Shown: piece after piece, positions 53,373 to 62,057 of the stretch
How positions within the stretch are numbered: position 1 is the first letter of the stretch
Layout: the number at the start of each line of letters is the position of its first letter
DNA from: Vibrio coralliilyticus ATCC BAA-450
GTDB taxonomy: Bacteria; Pseudomonadota; Gammaproteobacteria; Enterobacterales; Vibrionaceae
DNA length: 64,000 nucleotides
Assembly (NCBI RefSeq): GCF_000176135.1
Contig: NZ_ACZN01000015.1
Coordinates: 124,001-188,000 of the forward strand
Direction of reading: 5' to 3'
Translations under genes and position numbers: made by a program
Notes under the pieces: generated by a model
Databases searched by the model: none
What the model was told of the DNA's origin: nothing
What the model saw: the letters and a program-made list of their open reading frames with translations, nothing else

Positions 53373-53443
53373 AGCCTCAAACCGCGAAAACCTTTGCATA
53401 TAACACGCATTTATGTAGTTTTGGCAAAATTTAGTTTGAGGCT
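53373..53443. repeat. 10-bp inverted repeat between panP and hexR
   Basis: AGCCTCAAAC (53373-53382) and GTTTGAGGCT (53434-53443), perfect, with 51 bases between them. The middle is AT-rich. It could be paired operators, a long-loop hairpin in the panP 3' end, or a small RNA gene. The remainder of the panP-hexR gap is unremarkable. Confidence 0.35.
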
Positions 53444-53610
53444 TGTCATATTCTCACTAATTGAACCGTATAAAAATTACTGTAAACCTTTTGCTTAGGT
53501 TTATACTGGACGCATGGCGCTGGATAGTTATTGCCTTTAGGTGACGACTTGTGACCTCTTTTACCAACAGGCATATCCAGTGAGTTGTTCTCTATACCCT
53601 CGTGAACACT

Positions 53611-54465
53611 ATGAATACATTAGAAAAAATTCAGAAAAACCTAGAGAATTTCAGCAAGTCTGAACGTAAGGTTGCCGAAGTCATCATGGCATCTCCTCAG
53701 ACTGCGATTCACTCTAGTATCGCTACACTGGCTAAAATGGCTGATGTGAGTGAGCCAACTGTTAACCGTTTTTGCCGCCGTTTGGATACCAAAGGTTTCC
53801 CCGACTTTAAACTTCATCTGGCACAGAGCCTCGCAAATGGTACACCTTATGTGAACCGCAACGTTGAGGAAGATGATGGCCCAGACGCCTACACACATAA
53901 GATTTTCGAATCAACCATGGCTTGTCTCGATGTAGCCAAGAATAGCCTCGATTCAATGCAAATCAACCGTGCCGTTGACCTGCTAACTCAAGCAAAACGC
54001 ATTTCGTTTTTTGGCCTTGGTGCTTCTTCTGCCGTTGCTCGTGATGCGCAAAACAAGTTTATTCGTTTTAATATCCCGATTACCTGTTTTGAAGATATTG
54101 TCATGCAACGCATGAGCTGTATTAACTGTACAGATAATGACGTGATTGTACTGATTTCTCACACTGGCCGAACTAAAAGCCAGGTCGAAATTGCCAACTT
54201 AGCACGCGAAAATGGTGCAACGGTCATTGCGATCACAGCAAAAGATTCACCTTTGGACAAAGCGAGCTCATTGTCGATTTCACTTGACGTACCTGAAGAC
54301 ACAGACGTTTACATGCCGATGGCGAGTCGTGTTGTACAAATGACTGTGATTGACGTGTTGGCAACCGGCTTTACCCTTCGCCGAGGCTCTGGCTTTAGAG
54401 AAAACCTCAAACGCGTCAAAGATGCGTTGAAAGACTCTCGGTACGATAAGCTGTCCCAATTTTAA
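53611..54465 (+). CDS. hexR: HexR, RpiR-family regulator of sugar catabolism
   Basis: A 284-residue repressor with N-terminal helix-turn-helix (HSSIATLAKMADVSEPTVNRFCRRL) and C-terminal SIS sugar-phosphate-binding domain (SFFGLGASSAVARDAQNKF; LISHTGRTKSQVEIANLA). MNTLEKIQKNLENFSKSERKVAEVIMASP matches HexR almost word for word. A GTG three codons upstream is possible but the ATG gives the family's N-terminus. HexR senses KDPG (Entner-Doudoroff intermediate) and controls central carbon genes. It is next to an iron-containing alcohol dehydrogenase, with which it shares a terminator. Confidence 0.93.
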   Translation: MNTLEKIQKNLENFSKSERKVAEVIMASPQTAIHSSIATLAKMADVSEPTVNRFCRRLDTKGFPDFKLHLAQSLANGTPYVNRNVEEDDGPDAYTHKIFESTMACLDVAKNSLDSMQINRAVDLLTQAKRISFFGLGASSAVARDAQNKFIRFNIPITCFEDIVMQRMSCINCTDNDVIVLISHTGRTKSQVEIANLARENGATVIAITAKDSPLDKASSLSISLDVPEDTDVYMPMASRVVQMTVIDVLATGFTLRRGSGFRENLKRVKDALKDSRYDKLSQF

Positions 54466-54491
54466 AAAGGAGCGCATTAGCGCTCCTTTTT
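54464..54491. terminator. Bidirectional terminator between hexR and the alcohol dehydrogenase
   Basis: Perfect 12-bp stem AAAAAGGAGCGC / GCGCTCCTTTTT with loop ATTA. It overlaps the hexR stop codon and serves both convergent genes. Confidence 0.93.
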
Positions 54492-54501
54492 GTTTCAATG
54501 T

Positions 54502-55749
54502 TTAAGAGTTCTGTAATCGAACTTCTACGTCAGCCAAGCCACTCTTCACAATCTGAGCGCTTGACTGCTCACTCGACTCTGCTAAAAGACAATCATCATT
54601 ACAATTGCATACCTGTTGAAGAATATAAGTTAATCTCTGCTTAGTAAGTGGCAATGGATTTCCTTTGATCGCCACAGACTTAAGTGCATCTTCCGCAACA
54701 GCATCAAAAGACGTACTACACACGCCAAACTGACTCAACGTGGGTAAGGAAAGTTTATCAAGCATCATGTTGGCCCATAGTACCCCATCTTCCCGTTTAG
54801 CATTCACTCTACCCGTCAGCAAAATCGCCATCTTCTTGTAACGAGCTAAAACGTCGTGCCTTTCTGCATCCTGTGCTGCTTTTATGTTTTCCGTCATCAC
54901 ATGGGGTGCAAGCCTCGCCGCAATCACGCTATGAGGTGCTTCGAGCTTGCCACCCAAGGCGGAAGCCAGCCCATGCGCTGCGCCAAGTTTGGCATTAGTG
55001 CTAGCCATTCCCCCCAGCATAGCAACAAAAGAGAGGTCAGAGCGAGCTTGCGGTTTGTCTTCAAGGCACCCGGACAGAATCGAAGTACTCAGCCTGCGAA
55101 GTCCTTCTTCACATATCATATCGGTTAGTGGGTTTGGGTCACCACAAACATAGGCTTCCATTAAGCGAGTAAAAGTCTCCATTGCTCCACGGCCCGATTT
55201 GTAAGAATCGGTCCCATAGGTCAATGTCGGGTCAACGATGGCCACATCCGCCAGCATCTCCGGACTACGTAAACTCACTTTGACTTTGTCCTGTCCTGAA
55301 CGTAGCACTGCATTACGGGTTACCTCAGAGCCCGTACTTGCTGTCGTTGGGATAGCGATAAAAGGGATAGGTTTAGCCTTTAACGGCACATTACGCCCGA
55401 CGACTTCCACATAGTCATAAACGTCGCCTTGGTTGGGAATGATCGCCGCTAAGGCTTTCCCCATGTCTAAAACACTTCCGCCTCCCATGGCAACAACCAT
55501 ATCTGGTTTGAATTTCCGCCCCACTAAAGCAGTTTCTTCAATCATTACGATGTTAGGTTCACCAGAAACGGAAACGTGCTGATAGCGCATCCCCTGCGAC
55601 TTGATGTAGTCGACAACCATCTCGACTCTATCTAGACTTTGGCCTGAGACAAGCAACACGCTGTAACCATATTGATTAAGAATAGAAAGAGATGACTGTA
55701 AGGCACCTTCACCAAAGACAATACGGGTGGAGGTCATGAACTGGAACAT
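54502..55749 (-). CDS. Iron-containing alcohol dehydrogenase
   Basis: A 415-residue NAD(P)-dependent dehydrogenase of the iron-type family. Start set at MFQFMTSTRIVFGEGAL with AAGGAGTG upstream; an earlier start adds ten residues. VAMGGGSVLDMGKALAAI is the NAD-binding glycine-rich motif. PTTASTGSEVTRNAV and LGAAHGLASALGGKLEAPHSV hold metal-binding Asp/His residues of this group. An unusual Cys-rich stretch near the end (QQVCNCNDDC) is not seen in most members. The substrate (butanol, 1,3-propanediol or another) cannot be told. Convergent with hexR. Confidence 0.9.
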   Translation of the reverse strand: MFQFMTSTRIVFGEGALQSSLSILNQYGYSVLLVSGQSLDRVEMVVDYIKSQGMRYQHVSVSGEPNIVMIEETALVGRKFKPDMVVAMGGGSVLDMGKALAAIIPNQGDVYDYVEVVGRNVPLKAKPIPFIAIPTTASTGSEVTRNAVLRSGQDKVKVSLRSPEMLADVAIVDPTLTYGTDSYKSGRGAMETFTRLMEAYVCGDPNPLTDMICEEGLRRLSTSILSGCLEDKPQARSDLSFVAMLGGMASTNAKLGAAHGLASALGGKLEAPHSVIAARLAPHVMTENIKAAQDAERHDVLARYKKMAILLTGRVNAKREDGVLWANMMLDKLSLPTLSQFGVCSTSFDAVAEDALKSVAIKGNPLPLTKQRLTYILQQVCNCNDDCLLAESSEQSSAQIVKSGLADVEVRLQNS

Positions 55750-56027
55750 AGCCGAACACTCCTTGCTAATGACTTTCAATAGAGTGCCTTGAAGCGGGAA
55801 GAATTAAATTGACACAGTGCAATTTGTGATGATTAACCTCATAAAAAATCAGACTTTCGCGAGCAACTCCACGAGTTAATTATGTCGCTTATTTGGTAAA
55901 ATTGTATAGATTACAGGCAAAAATCAATCAATAGATTTTACCTATCAAACCAAGAGGTAATTGCGACTTTATTTCCGACTTTGATTCGGGCATAGTTGCA
56001 CGTAACAAAATAAAGGAGAAAGACAAT

Positions 56028-56294
56028 ATGTTCGTAGTTATCTTTGGTCGCCCAGCTTGCCCATACTGTGTACGCGCAAAAGAGCACGCAGAAACACTAA
56101 AAGCAAAGCGTGACGACTTCAACTACCGTTACGTTGATATCCACGCAGAAGGTATCTCAAAAGCTGACCTTGAAAAAACAGTAGGTAAGCCAGTTGAAAC
56201 TGTTCCTCAAATCTTCGTAGATCAAGAGCACATCGGTGGCTGCGATGACTTCGAAGCTTATGCGAAAGAGCACCTAGGTCTTTTCGACGAGTAA
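56028..56294 (+). CDS. grxA: Glutaredoxin 1
   Basis: An 88-residue cytoplasmic disulphide reductase using glutathione, with the CPYC active site at Cys11-Cys14 (GRPACPYCVRAKEHAETL), a cis-proline in ETVPQIFVDQEHIGG, and GG-CDDF for glutathione contact. Length matches GrxA (about 85). It supplies electrons to ribonucleotide reductase and other enzymes. AAAGGAGAAAG precedes the ATG; terminator after it. Confidence 0.95.
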   Translation: MFVVIFGRPACPYCVRAKEHAETLKAKRDDFNYRYVDIHAEGISKADLEKTVGKPVETVPQIFVDQEHIGGCDDFEAYAKEHLGLFDE

Positions 56295-56311
56295 TCGTTC
56301 CAAATTGAAAG

Positions 56312-56340
56312 AAAGCCGCTGTAATAAGCGGCTTTTTTTT
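56312..56340 (+). terminator. Terminator of grxA
   Basis: Perfect stem AAAGCCGCT / AGCGGCTTT around GTAATA, then a run of eight T. It starts 17 bases after the stop codon. Confidence 0.92.
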
Positions 56341-56483
56341 ACTTTAAATTAAATCAATGTTGTGAATTCGTAGCCCAAGTCAGCTAATAGTAAATTATAA
56401 AATTTTTCACTTATCATTTTGCAATATTCAGATACAATTCGCACACTTAACTTATCCTCTGGCACTGACATAAGAGCTGCCCC

Positions 56484-58166
56484 GTGAACATCGACGTTGT
56501 AAATTTGCTTGAGCAAAACCCCATCCTCCTCATCTTTGTAGTACTCGCCACTGGCTTAGCTATCGGAAAAATTCGTTTTGGAAATCTGCAGCTTGGCAAC
56601 TCAATAGGTGTTTTACTTACCTCTCTCATCATGGGACACCTTGGCTTTACGTTTAATGCCGATGCTTTAACCATTGGGTTTATGCTCTTCATTTACTGTG
56701 TCGGTATCGAGGCAGGGCCAAACTTCTTCGGTATTTTCTTCAGGGATGGTAAACACTACTTCATCCTAAGCATGGTGGTGCTAACGACCGCGTTATGTAT
56801 CACTTATTTCGCTAGCCACAGCATGGGATTAGATTTTGGCTTGTCAGCAGGGATGATGGCAGGCGCGCTAACAGCGACCCCTGTATTAGTAGGTGCGCAA
56901 GATGCGCTCAACTCCGGTTTAGCCACCACTCCGCGTGGTATGGATTTTTCACAAGTTATTGAAAACTTGTCCGTTGGTTACGCTATGGCGTATCTGATTG
57001 GCTTGATCAGTATGATCACATTCGCCAAGCTGCTACCAAAACTTCAAAAGCAAAATCTATCCGATTCTGCTCAGCAAATTGCTCAAGAGCGTGGTTTAGG
57101 CAGTACTGGGCAACGAAAGGTTTACTTACCAATCATTAGAGCTTACCGCGTCGGTCAGGAATTGATCGACTGGATTGACGGTAAGAACCTACGAGAGCTC
57201 GGTATTTACCGACAAACTGGCTGTTATATTGAGCGTATTCGTCGAAACGGCATTCTCGCCCACCCAGATGGGGACGCCATTCTCCAAGAAGGTGATGAGA
57301 TTGCACTGGTTGGCTTCCCAGATAGTCATGCGCGACTAGACCCTAGTTTTAGAAACGGCAAAGAGGTGTTCGACCGTAATCTACTGGATTTGCGGATTGT
57401 CGAAGAAGAGATCGTCGTAAAAAGTGATTCCATCGCGGGCAAACGCCTGTCAGACCTGAACCTGTCCGAATATGGCTGTTTTCTTAACCGGGTAGTACGC
57501 GCGCAGATAGAAATGCCGATGGATTTAGACATCGTCCTAGCTAAAGGTGATGTGCTGCAAGTGAGTGGCGAGAAGAGCCGCGTTCACGGCTTAGCAGAAA
57601 AAATCGGCTTCATCTCGATTCACAGTCAGATGGCAGATCTGTTGGCTTTCTGCAGCTTCTTCATCCTTGGTATCATGTTTGGCCTTATCACCATGACCTT
57701 TGGTCAAGTTTCGTTTGGCTTAGGTAACGCGGTTGGCCTTCTACTCTCTGGTATTACGCTAGGCTTCTTAAGAGCTAACCACCCTACGTTCGGCTATGTT
57801 CCTCAGGGCGCGCTGAATATGGTCAAAGATCTCGGCTTGATGTTCTTTATGGTCGGTATTGGCCTAAGTGCTGGCGGTAAGATGTTTGAGCACTTAGCGC
57901 AGGTTGGCCCACAGGTCATCGGTCTATCATTCCTTGTGAGTGTGGTTCCTGTCGCACTTGCTTACCTTGTGGGTGCTTATATTTTGAAAATGAACCGAGC
58001 ACTGCTGTTTGGTGCCATTATCGGTGCTAGAACCTGCGCACCAGCGATGGATATCGTTAACGATTATGCTAAATCGACCATTCCAGCACTGGGTTATGCA
58101 GGAACTTACGCTATCGCAAATATTCTGATGACACTCGCGGGAACAGTGTTGATTATCCTCAGTTGA
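56484..58166 (+). CDS. ybjL: AspT/YbjL-family transporter with RCK_C domains
   Basis: A 560-residue inner-membrane protein. Starts at GTG. Two blocks of about five membrane segments (residues 15-185 and 385-560) flank two cytoplasmic TrkA C-terminal-like (RCK_C) domains (near 205-380), the layout of YbjL/YidE and the AspT aspartate:alanine antiporter. [17 protein letters not shown] [14 protein letters not shown] and [12 protein letters not shown] resemble YbjL closely. Substrate unknown. It is separated from grxA by its own leader. Bidirectional terminator after it. Confidence 0.88.
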   Translation: MNIDVVNLLEQNPILLIFVVLATGLAIGKIRFGNLQLGNSIGVLLTSLIMGHLGFTFNADALTIGFMLFIYCVGIEAGPNFFGIFFRDGKHYFILSMVVLTTALCITYFASHSMGLDFGLSAGMMAGALTATPVLVGAQDALNSGLATTPRGMDFSQVIENLSVGYAMAYLIGLISMITFAKLLPKLQKQNLSDSAQQIAQERGLGSTGQRKVYLPIIRAYRVGQELIDWIDGKNLRELGIYRQTGCYIERIRRNGILAHPDGDAILQEGDEIALVGFPDSHARLDPSFRNGKEVFDRNLLDLRIVEEEIVVKSDSIAGKRLSDLNLSEYGCFLNRVVRAQIEMPMDLDIVLAKGDVLQVSGEKSRVHGLAEKIGFISIHSQMADLLAFCSFFILGIMFGLITMTFGQVSFGLGNAVGLLLSGITLGFLRANHPTFGYVPQGALNMVKDLGLMFFMVGIGLSAGGKMFEHLAQVGPQVIGLSFLVSVVPVALAYLVGAYILKMNRALLFGAIIGARTCAPAMDIVNDYAKSTIPALGYAGTYAIANILMTLAGTVLIILS

Positions 58167-58181
58167 TGAGTTCCAGATACA

Positions 58182-58209
58182 AAAAAGGCTTCCAATCGGA
58201 AGCCTTTTT
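58182..58209. terminator. Bidirectional terminator between ybjL and artM
   Basis: Perfect 12-bp stem AAAAAGGCTTCC / GGAAGCCTTTTT with loop AATC, and A/T runs on both sides. Confidence 0.92.
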
Positions 58210-58225
58210 AGGTTTTGAACCACGA

Positions 58226-58903
58226 TTAGCTCAGCGGTCTCAAGTACGCTAGGAATCGCTTCTCAGCTAACTTGAAGCACCAGAGAATCATAAACGTCAG
58301 TGCCATGTAGAACAGTCCTGCAGTGAGGAAAGATTCGAACGGCGCATAATAGCGAGAGTTTACCAAGCGTGCTGCACCGGTAAGGTCAACAATCGTGACA
58401 ATACCTGCAACGGCACTACCGTGAAGCATGAAAATGACTTCATTACTGTAAGCTGGTAATGCACGGCGTAATGCACTCGGCAAAATGATACGGCGGTAAG
58501 TCATAAATGTTCCCATACCATACGCTTTAGCGGCTTCGACCTCACCTTTCGGTAAGCCGTTTATCGATCCTCGAATGATTTCTGCTGTATACGCTGATGT
58601 GTTAAGCACAAACGCCACAAGCGCACAGAACCATGCGTTCTCCCACAAAGTATCTTTAACTGGGAAGAACTGATCCATACCGTAGTAGATCAGGTAGAGC
58701 TGAACCAGCAACGGTGTACCACGGAAAAAGTAGATAAATGCCCAGCTCGGTCCATTAATTAAGTAATTTGTGCTATTACGCGCCACACCAAGAGGAATCG
58801 CGACGCAAAGGCCAATAATCAGAGCTAAGCCCACCAGCCATGCCGTCGTCCATAACCCATCAAGATAAATTGGCAAACTTTCGATAATCAGTGAAAAGTC
58901 CAT
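58226..58903 (-). CDS. artM: Arginine-type ABC transporter permease ArtM
   Basis: A 225-residue inner-membrane permease of the polar amino acid ABC family. Five hydrophobic segments, with EAAKAYGMGTFMTYRRIILPSALRRALP as the EAA loop that contacts the ATPase. GGTA of ArtQ ends three bases before the ATG, so the two permeases are translated together; GAGGTAAGAA is the ribosome binding site. With ArtQ it forms the membrane channel. The substrate is named arginine by similarity of operon order (artP, binding protein, artQ, artM), not by any direct evidence; lysine/ornithine uptake is equally possible. Confidence 0.85.
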   Translation of the reverse strand: MDFSLIIESLPIYLDGLWTTAWLVGLALIIGLCVAIPLGVARNSTNYLINGPSWAFIYFFRGTPLLVQLYLIYYGMDQFFPVKDTLWENAWFCALVAFVLNTSAYTAEIIRGSINGLPKGEVEAAKAYGMGTFMTYRRIILPSALRRALPAYSNEVIFMLHGSAVAGIVTIVDLTGAARLVNSRYYAPFESFLTAGLFYMALTFMILWCFKLAEKRFLAYLRPLS

Positions 58904-58906
58904 TTC

Positions 58907-59647
58907 TTACCTCGCATGAATACTGAATTTGCGTTCGACTAGCTTGAGTAAGCCCGTTGAGACACTGGTGAAGAAAAGGAAAATGATTGCAACAGCCATG
59001 TAGAAAGTGAATGGCATTTTCGTTGAGCCTGCGGCAAGCGAACTCATACGCACCATATCTTCCAGCCCGATAATGGAAACCAGTGCGGTTGTCTTAAGCA
59101 GTACCAACCAGTTGTTACCAAAACCCGGCAGCGCGTGGCGAATCATCTGCGGCAATAAAATGCGTCGGAATGCCAGTACTGGACTCATGCCATAAGCTTT
59201 CGCTGCTTCTAGCTCGCCCTTGTCTACTGCCATAATCGCACCGCGGAACGTTTCCGCCATGTACGCACCGAAAATGAAGCCAATGGTCAAAACACCAGCA
59301 ACGAATGGGCTCACATCAATGTAATCTGGTAGATAAGACGTCCATTCATGATTTGGGTCGCTTGAAGCAAACCACTCATTCAAAGATTCATTAATGGCAT
59401 ACAAGCCGTTGTTGAGAAGAATTTGTCCGCCGAAGAAAATCAGCATCATTAAAACTAAATCGGGAATACCACGAATCACTGTGGTGTAAAGCGTTGCAAT
59501 TGCGCGTGCCCAGCGGTACGGCGCCATTTTTGCCAATGCGCCCAGCATGCCTAAAACCATCGCAAGTAGCAGCGAGAGCAGCGCTACTTCTATGGTCACT
59601 ATGGCCCCTTTAAATATAGAGGCTTCGTATCCTTGTAAATCCAGCAT
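58907..59647 (-). CDS. artQ: Arginine-type ABC transporter permease ArtQ
   Basis: A 246-residue inner-membrane permease (start MLDLQGYEASIFKGA with GGAAC upstream; an ATG nine codons earlier is possible). Five hydrophobic segments; ELEAAKAYGMSPVLAFRRILLPQM is the EAA loop. It is upstream of ArtM on the same transcript, after a large hairpin that follows the binding-protein gene. About twice as many residues as usual occur in the loop near 90-110 (NGLYAINESLNEWFASSDPNHEW), a periplasmic insert of unclear role. Confidence 0.85.
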   Translation of the reverse strand: MLDLQGYEASIFKGAIVTIEVALLSLLLAMVLGMLGALAKMAPYRWARAIATLYTTVIRGIPDLVLMMLIFFGGQILLNNGLYAINESLNEWFASSDPNHEWTSYLPDYIDVSPFVAGVLTIGFIFGAYMAETFRGAIMAVDKGELEAAKAYGMSPVLAFRRILLPQMIRHALPGFGNNWLVLLKTTALVSIIGLEDMVRMSSLAAGSTKMPFTFYMAVAIIFLFFTSVSTGLLKLVERKFSIHAR

Positions 59648-59721
59648 AGGTGAGTTCCTGATCCCTAGACTCAAAGCTTGCTTACTGACTTAAGAGCAAT
59701 CAACAAGCCATAGATATAATT

Positions 59722-59760
59722 CGACCGCTGGCTACTTCTAGGAACTAGAACCAGCGGTCG
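59722..59760 (-). other. Large hairpin between binding-protein and permease genes
   Basis: CGACCGCTGG (59722-59731) pairs perfectly with CCAGCGGTCG (59751-59760); inside, TTCTAG and CTAGAA pair around GAA, with a four-base bulge. No U-tract follows on the minus strand. This fits an mRNA-stabilising hairpin that keeps binding-protein message higher than permease message, as with malE. Confidence 0.75.
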
Positions 59761-59771
59761 CTTTCCGATGA

Positions 59772-60542
59772 TTACTGACCGTAAACGTCGTAGTTGAAGT
59801 ACTTAGCAGCAATCTCTTGGTAAACACCTTTCTCACGTAGAGACAGGATTGCAGCATCTAGCTTCTTAGTAAGATCTTTATCTTGCTTACGTACTGCGAT
59901 ACCAAAACCTTCACCGAACCATTTTGGATCCGTTAGTGACGGGCCAACAAATTCGTAAGCTTCACCACCAGCTTTATTTAGTACGCCTTCTTCAAGTGCA
60001 GATGCATCGCCAAGAACAGCGGCAACACGACCGTTTGCTAGGTCAAGGTATGCTTCGTCGAAAGAACCGTAACGTACGATCTCAACTTTGTCACCGTAGT
60101 TATCAGTTAGGTACTTATCGTGAGTTGTTGCACGTTGAACCGCGATTTTTTGACCATCTAGGTTGTCAAAATCTAGACCGGCGCCTTTTTTCGCGATGAA
60201 TTTGTTAGGGATCAGAGCGTATTTGCCCGTGAAATCAACTTTCTTCTTACGCTCTTCAGTGATAGACATTGCTGCGATGATGGCGTCGTATTTACGCGCT
60301 AATAGAGAAGGAATAATGCCATCCCAGTCTTGTGCAACAATCTTACATTTAACCTGCATTTCCTTACATAGAGCATTTGCCATGTCTACGTCGAAGCCTT
60401 TAAGAGAACCATCAGCCTCCGTCCAGCTAAATGGAGGATACGCACCTTCAATACCAAAACGAACTGTCTTCCAATCTTTCGCTTGAGCTACACCTGTTGC
60501 TGCCGTAGCAGCCAAAGCTGCAACTACTAACCACTTTTTCAT
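59772..60542 (-). CDS. artI: Arginine-type periplasmic binding protein
   Basis: A 256-residue periplasmic protein. Start at MKKWLVVAALAATAATG, with AGGAG seven bases upstream; an ATG two codons earlier lies too close to that site. Signal peptide ends AQA-KD. VRFGIEGAYPPFSWTEADGSLKGFDVDMA is the ligand-binding N-lobe, with RVAAVLGDASALEEGV in the second lobe. It is the third-family binding protein for basic amino acids. It follows artP by about 70 bases and is separated from artQ by a strong hairpin. Confidence 0.87.
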   Translation of the reverse strand: MKKWLVVAALAATAATGVAQAKDWKTVRFGIEGAYPPFSWTEADGSLKGFDVDMANALCKEMQVKCKIVAQDWDGIIPSLLARKYDAIIAAMSITEERKKKVDFTGKYALIPNKFIAKKGAGLDFDNLDGQKIAVQRATTHDKYLTDNYGDKVEIVRYGSFDEAYLDLANGRVAAVLGDASALEEGVLNKAGGEAYEFVGPSLTDPKWFGEGFGIAVRKQDKDLTKKLDAAILSLREKGVYQEIAAKYFNYDVYGQ

Positions 60543-60611
60543 TTCCATACTCCTGTGATTGTGATTTTTATCTTGTATTGTGTCTGTCTTTCGCCTGCTA
60601 TAAGAGCAAGC

Positions 60612-61382
60612 TTAGTAAATTGATGAGATGAACTGCTGTAGACGTTCTGAGTCTGGGTTAGTGAAGAGCTTAGCAGGGTCTCCCTGCTCTTCCACTAGAC
60701 CTTGGTGCAAGAACATGACATGGTTAGAAACATCGCGTGCAAACGCCATTTCGTGCGTTACAACCAGCATGGTTCGACCTTCTTCAGCCAGATCTCGCAT
60801 TACACCTAGCACCTCACCGACTAATTCTGGGTCAAGTGCTGAGGTAGGTTCGTCGAATAGCATGACTTCAGGATCGACAGCCAATGCACGCGCAATCGCT
60901 GCACGTTGTTGCTGGCCGCCAGATAAATGGCCTGGGTAGTAATCTTTACGCTCGTAAAGACCTACTTTCTTGAGCAGAAGTTCAGCATTTTCCAAAGCCT
61001 GAGCTTTTGGTACGCCTAGCACATGCACGGGTGCTTCTATGACATTTTCAAGCACCGTCATATGTGACCAGAGATTAAAACCTTGGAATACCATGGCAAG
61101 TCTGGAACGGATACGCTGTACTTGTTTTTCATTGGCAGGAACAGCCTCACCTTGGCGATTATTTTTCATTTGAATCAACTCACCGTTAACCCAAATTTCA
61201 CCTTCAGTAGGCGTTTCAAGAAGGTTGATACATCTTAGGAAGGTACTTTTACCTGAACCTGATGAACCAATAATGGAGATAACGTCCCCTTTGTGTGCCT
61301 CAAGCGAGATACCTTTAAGGACTTCATTTTGCCCGAATGTTTTGTGCAGTTCCTTTATGTCCAGCGCTGGTACATCATTCAT
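60612..61382 (-). CDS. artP: Arginine-type ABC transporter ATPase ArtP
   Basis: A 256-residue ABC ATPase. Walker A GSSGSGKST near 38-46; signature HLSGGQQQRAAIARAL near 155-170; Walker B EVMLFDEPTSALDPELV near 178-195; His-switch in VVTHEMAFA near 217. It energises uptake of the amino acid delivered by the binding protein. First gene of a four-gene operon, with GGGAGTATTAG upstream; an ARG-box-like site lies 163 bases ahead. The family includes HisP, GlnQ and ArtP, so the assignment rests on gene order. Confidence 0.88.
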   Translation of the reverse strand: MNDVPALDIKELHKTFGQNEVLKGISLEAHKGDVISIIGSSGSGKSTFLRCINLLETPTEGEIWVNGELIQMKNNRQGEAVPANEKQVQRIRSRLAMVFQGFNLWSHMTVLENVIEAPVHVLGVPKAQALENAELLLKKVGLYERKDYYPGHLSGGQQQRAAIARALAVDPEVMLFDEPTSALDPELVGEVLGVMRDLAEEGRTMLVVTHEMAFARDVSNHVMFLHQGLVEEQGDPAKLFTNPDSERLQQFISSIY

Positions 61383-61543
61383 GCGCTAATACTCCCTGTC
61401 TTTATTATAATTGCCGACTCGATAAACGGCTTTTCCGCCGGCTAATTGCTGGGTTCCACCCACATTTCGCTACAAACTAGCACTCCCCAGACCAACATGC
61501 AACAAATTATTAACCTTCATTTTAGGGATATATAGCCACTTTA

Positions 61544-61582
61544 TATGAGTAAACATTCATTTTATAGAGTAATTCGCTCCAT
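61544..61582. promoter_or_regulatory. ARG-box-like site (ArgR operator candidate) upstream of artP
   Basis: TGAGTAAACATTCA (61546-61559) differs at one base from the TGAAT-N4-ATTCA consensus of ArgR sites. In the 18-bp frame, a 3-bp gap leads to a weaker second copy at 61565-61582 (AGAGTAATTCGCTC core). Tandem ARG boxes with 3-bp spacing are the known format, but the second half is poor. Confidence 0.5.
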
Positions 61583-61731
61583 AATACGCATAAATCATTT
61601 TAATAAACATATTATCTACCGAAGTGATAAATTAACATTTTTATAAAAACCAGATCTATCTCAACAATTCTCTCAATAATGGAAATTGAAGTGCTGTTTT
61701 TCCTCCAATCGAAAGTCATAAAACTCACAAT

Positions 61732-61748
61732 GTGAAAATAATTTTCAC
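61732..61748. promoter_or_regulatory. Perfect 17-bp palindrome in the art/DUF3360 intergenic region
   Basis: GTGAAAATAATTTTCAC: an 8-1-8 perfect dyad. It matches the 7-1-7 Fur box (TGATAAT-N-ATTATCA) at 12 of 14 positions, but could equally belong to another regulator. It is about 310 bases before the DUF3360 ATG and 350 before artP. Confidence 0.45.
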
Positions 61749-61814
61749 TTTACAATTCAACGACTCGCTTATACGGCCTTAGCTGTGTAGTTTTCTTTCA
61801 CATTCTTTCATAAA

Positions 61815-61833
61815 GTGATCTAAATCAATCACT
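61815..61833. promoter_or_regulatory. FNR/CRP-like site upstream of the DUF3360 gene
   Basis: GTGATCTAAATCAA (61815-61828) matches nine of ten FNR positions. AGTGAT and ATCACT also flank an eight-base spacer (61814-61833). It is 225 bases before the DUF3360 ATG. Confidence 0.45.
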
Positions 61834-61899
61834 CCTTAGGGGTAGCGCGTTACACTCGCGTCAAAGATAAAAGCCTCAATAAGCGAATTTTTGTCTTTT

Positions 61900-62016
61900 C
61901 TATCGTCTATGCTTAAGCACGTAAAATGCGCTCCACAGACGATAGCTCAAGGACCCAAATGCAGGACGCTAAGTCAGGTTTTTATAAGATCGCCCACCCA
62001 CAATAATTACGGGCGA
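61900..62016 (+). other. Structured leader before the DUF3360 gene
   Basis: CTATCGTCT (61900-61908) pairs with AGACGATAG (61937-61945), and TCGCCC (61990-61995) pairs with GGGCGA (62011-62016). Together they form two stems ahead of the DUF3360 start, resembling a long regulated leader. I do not recognise a riboswitch class. Together with the palindromes above, this occupies most of the 675-base gap. Confidence 0.4.
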
Positions 62017-62057
62017 CTCTTTGAAGAATCATTAACTTTTTAGAATATGAGGAATCT

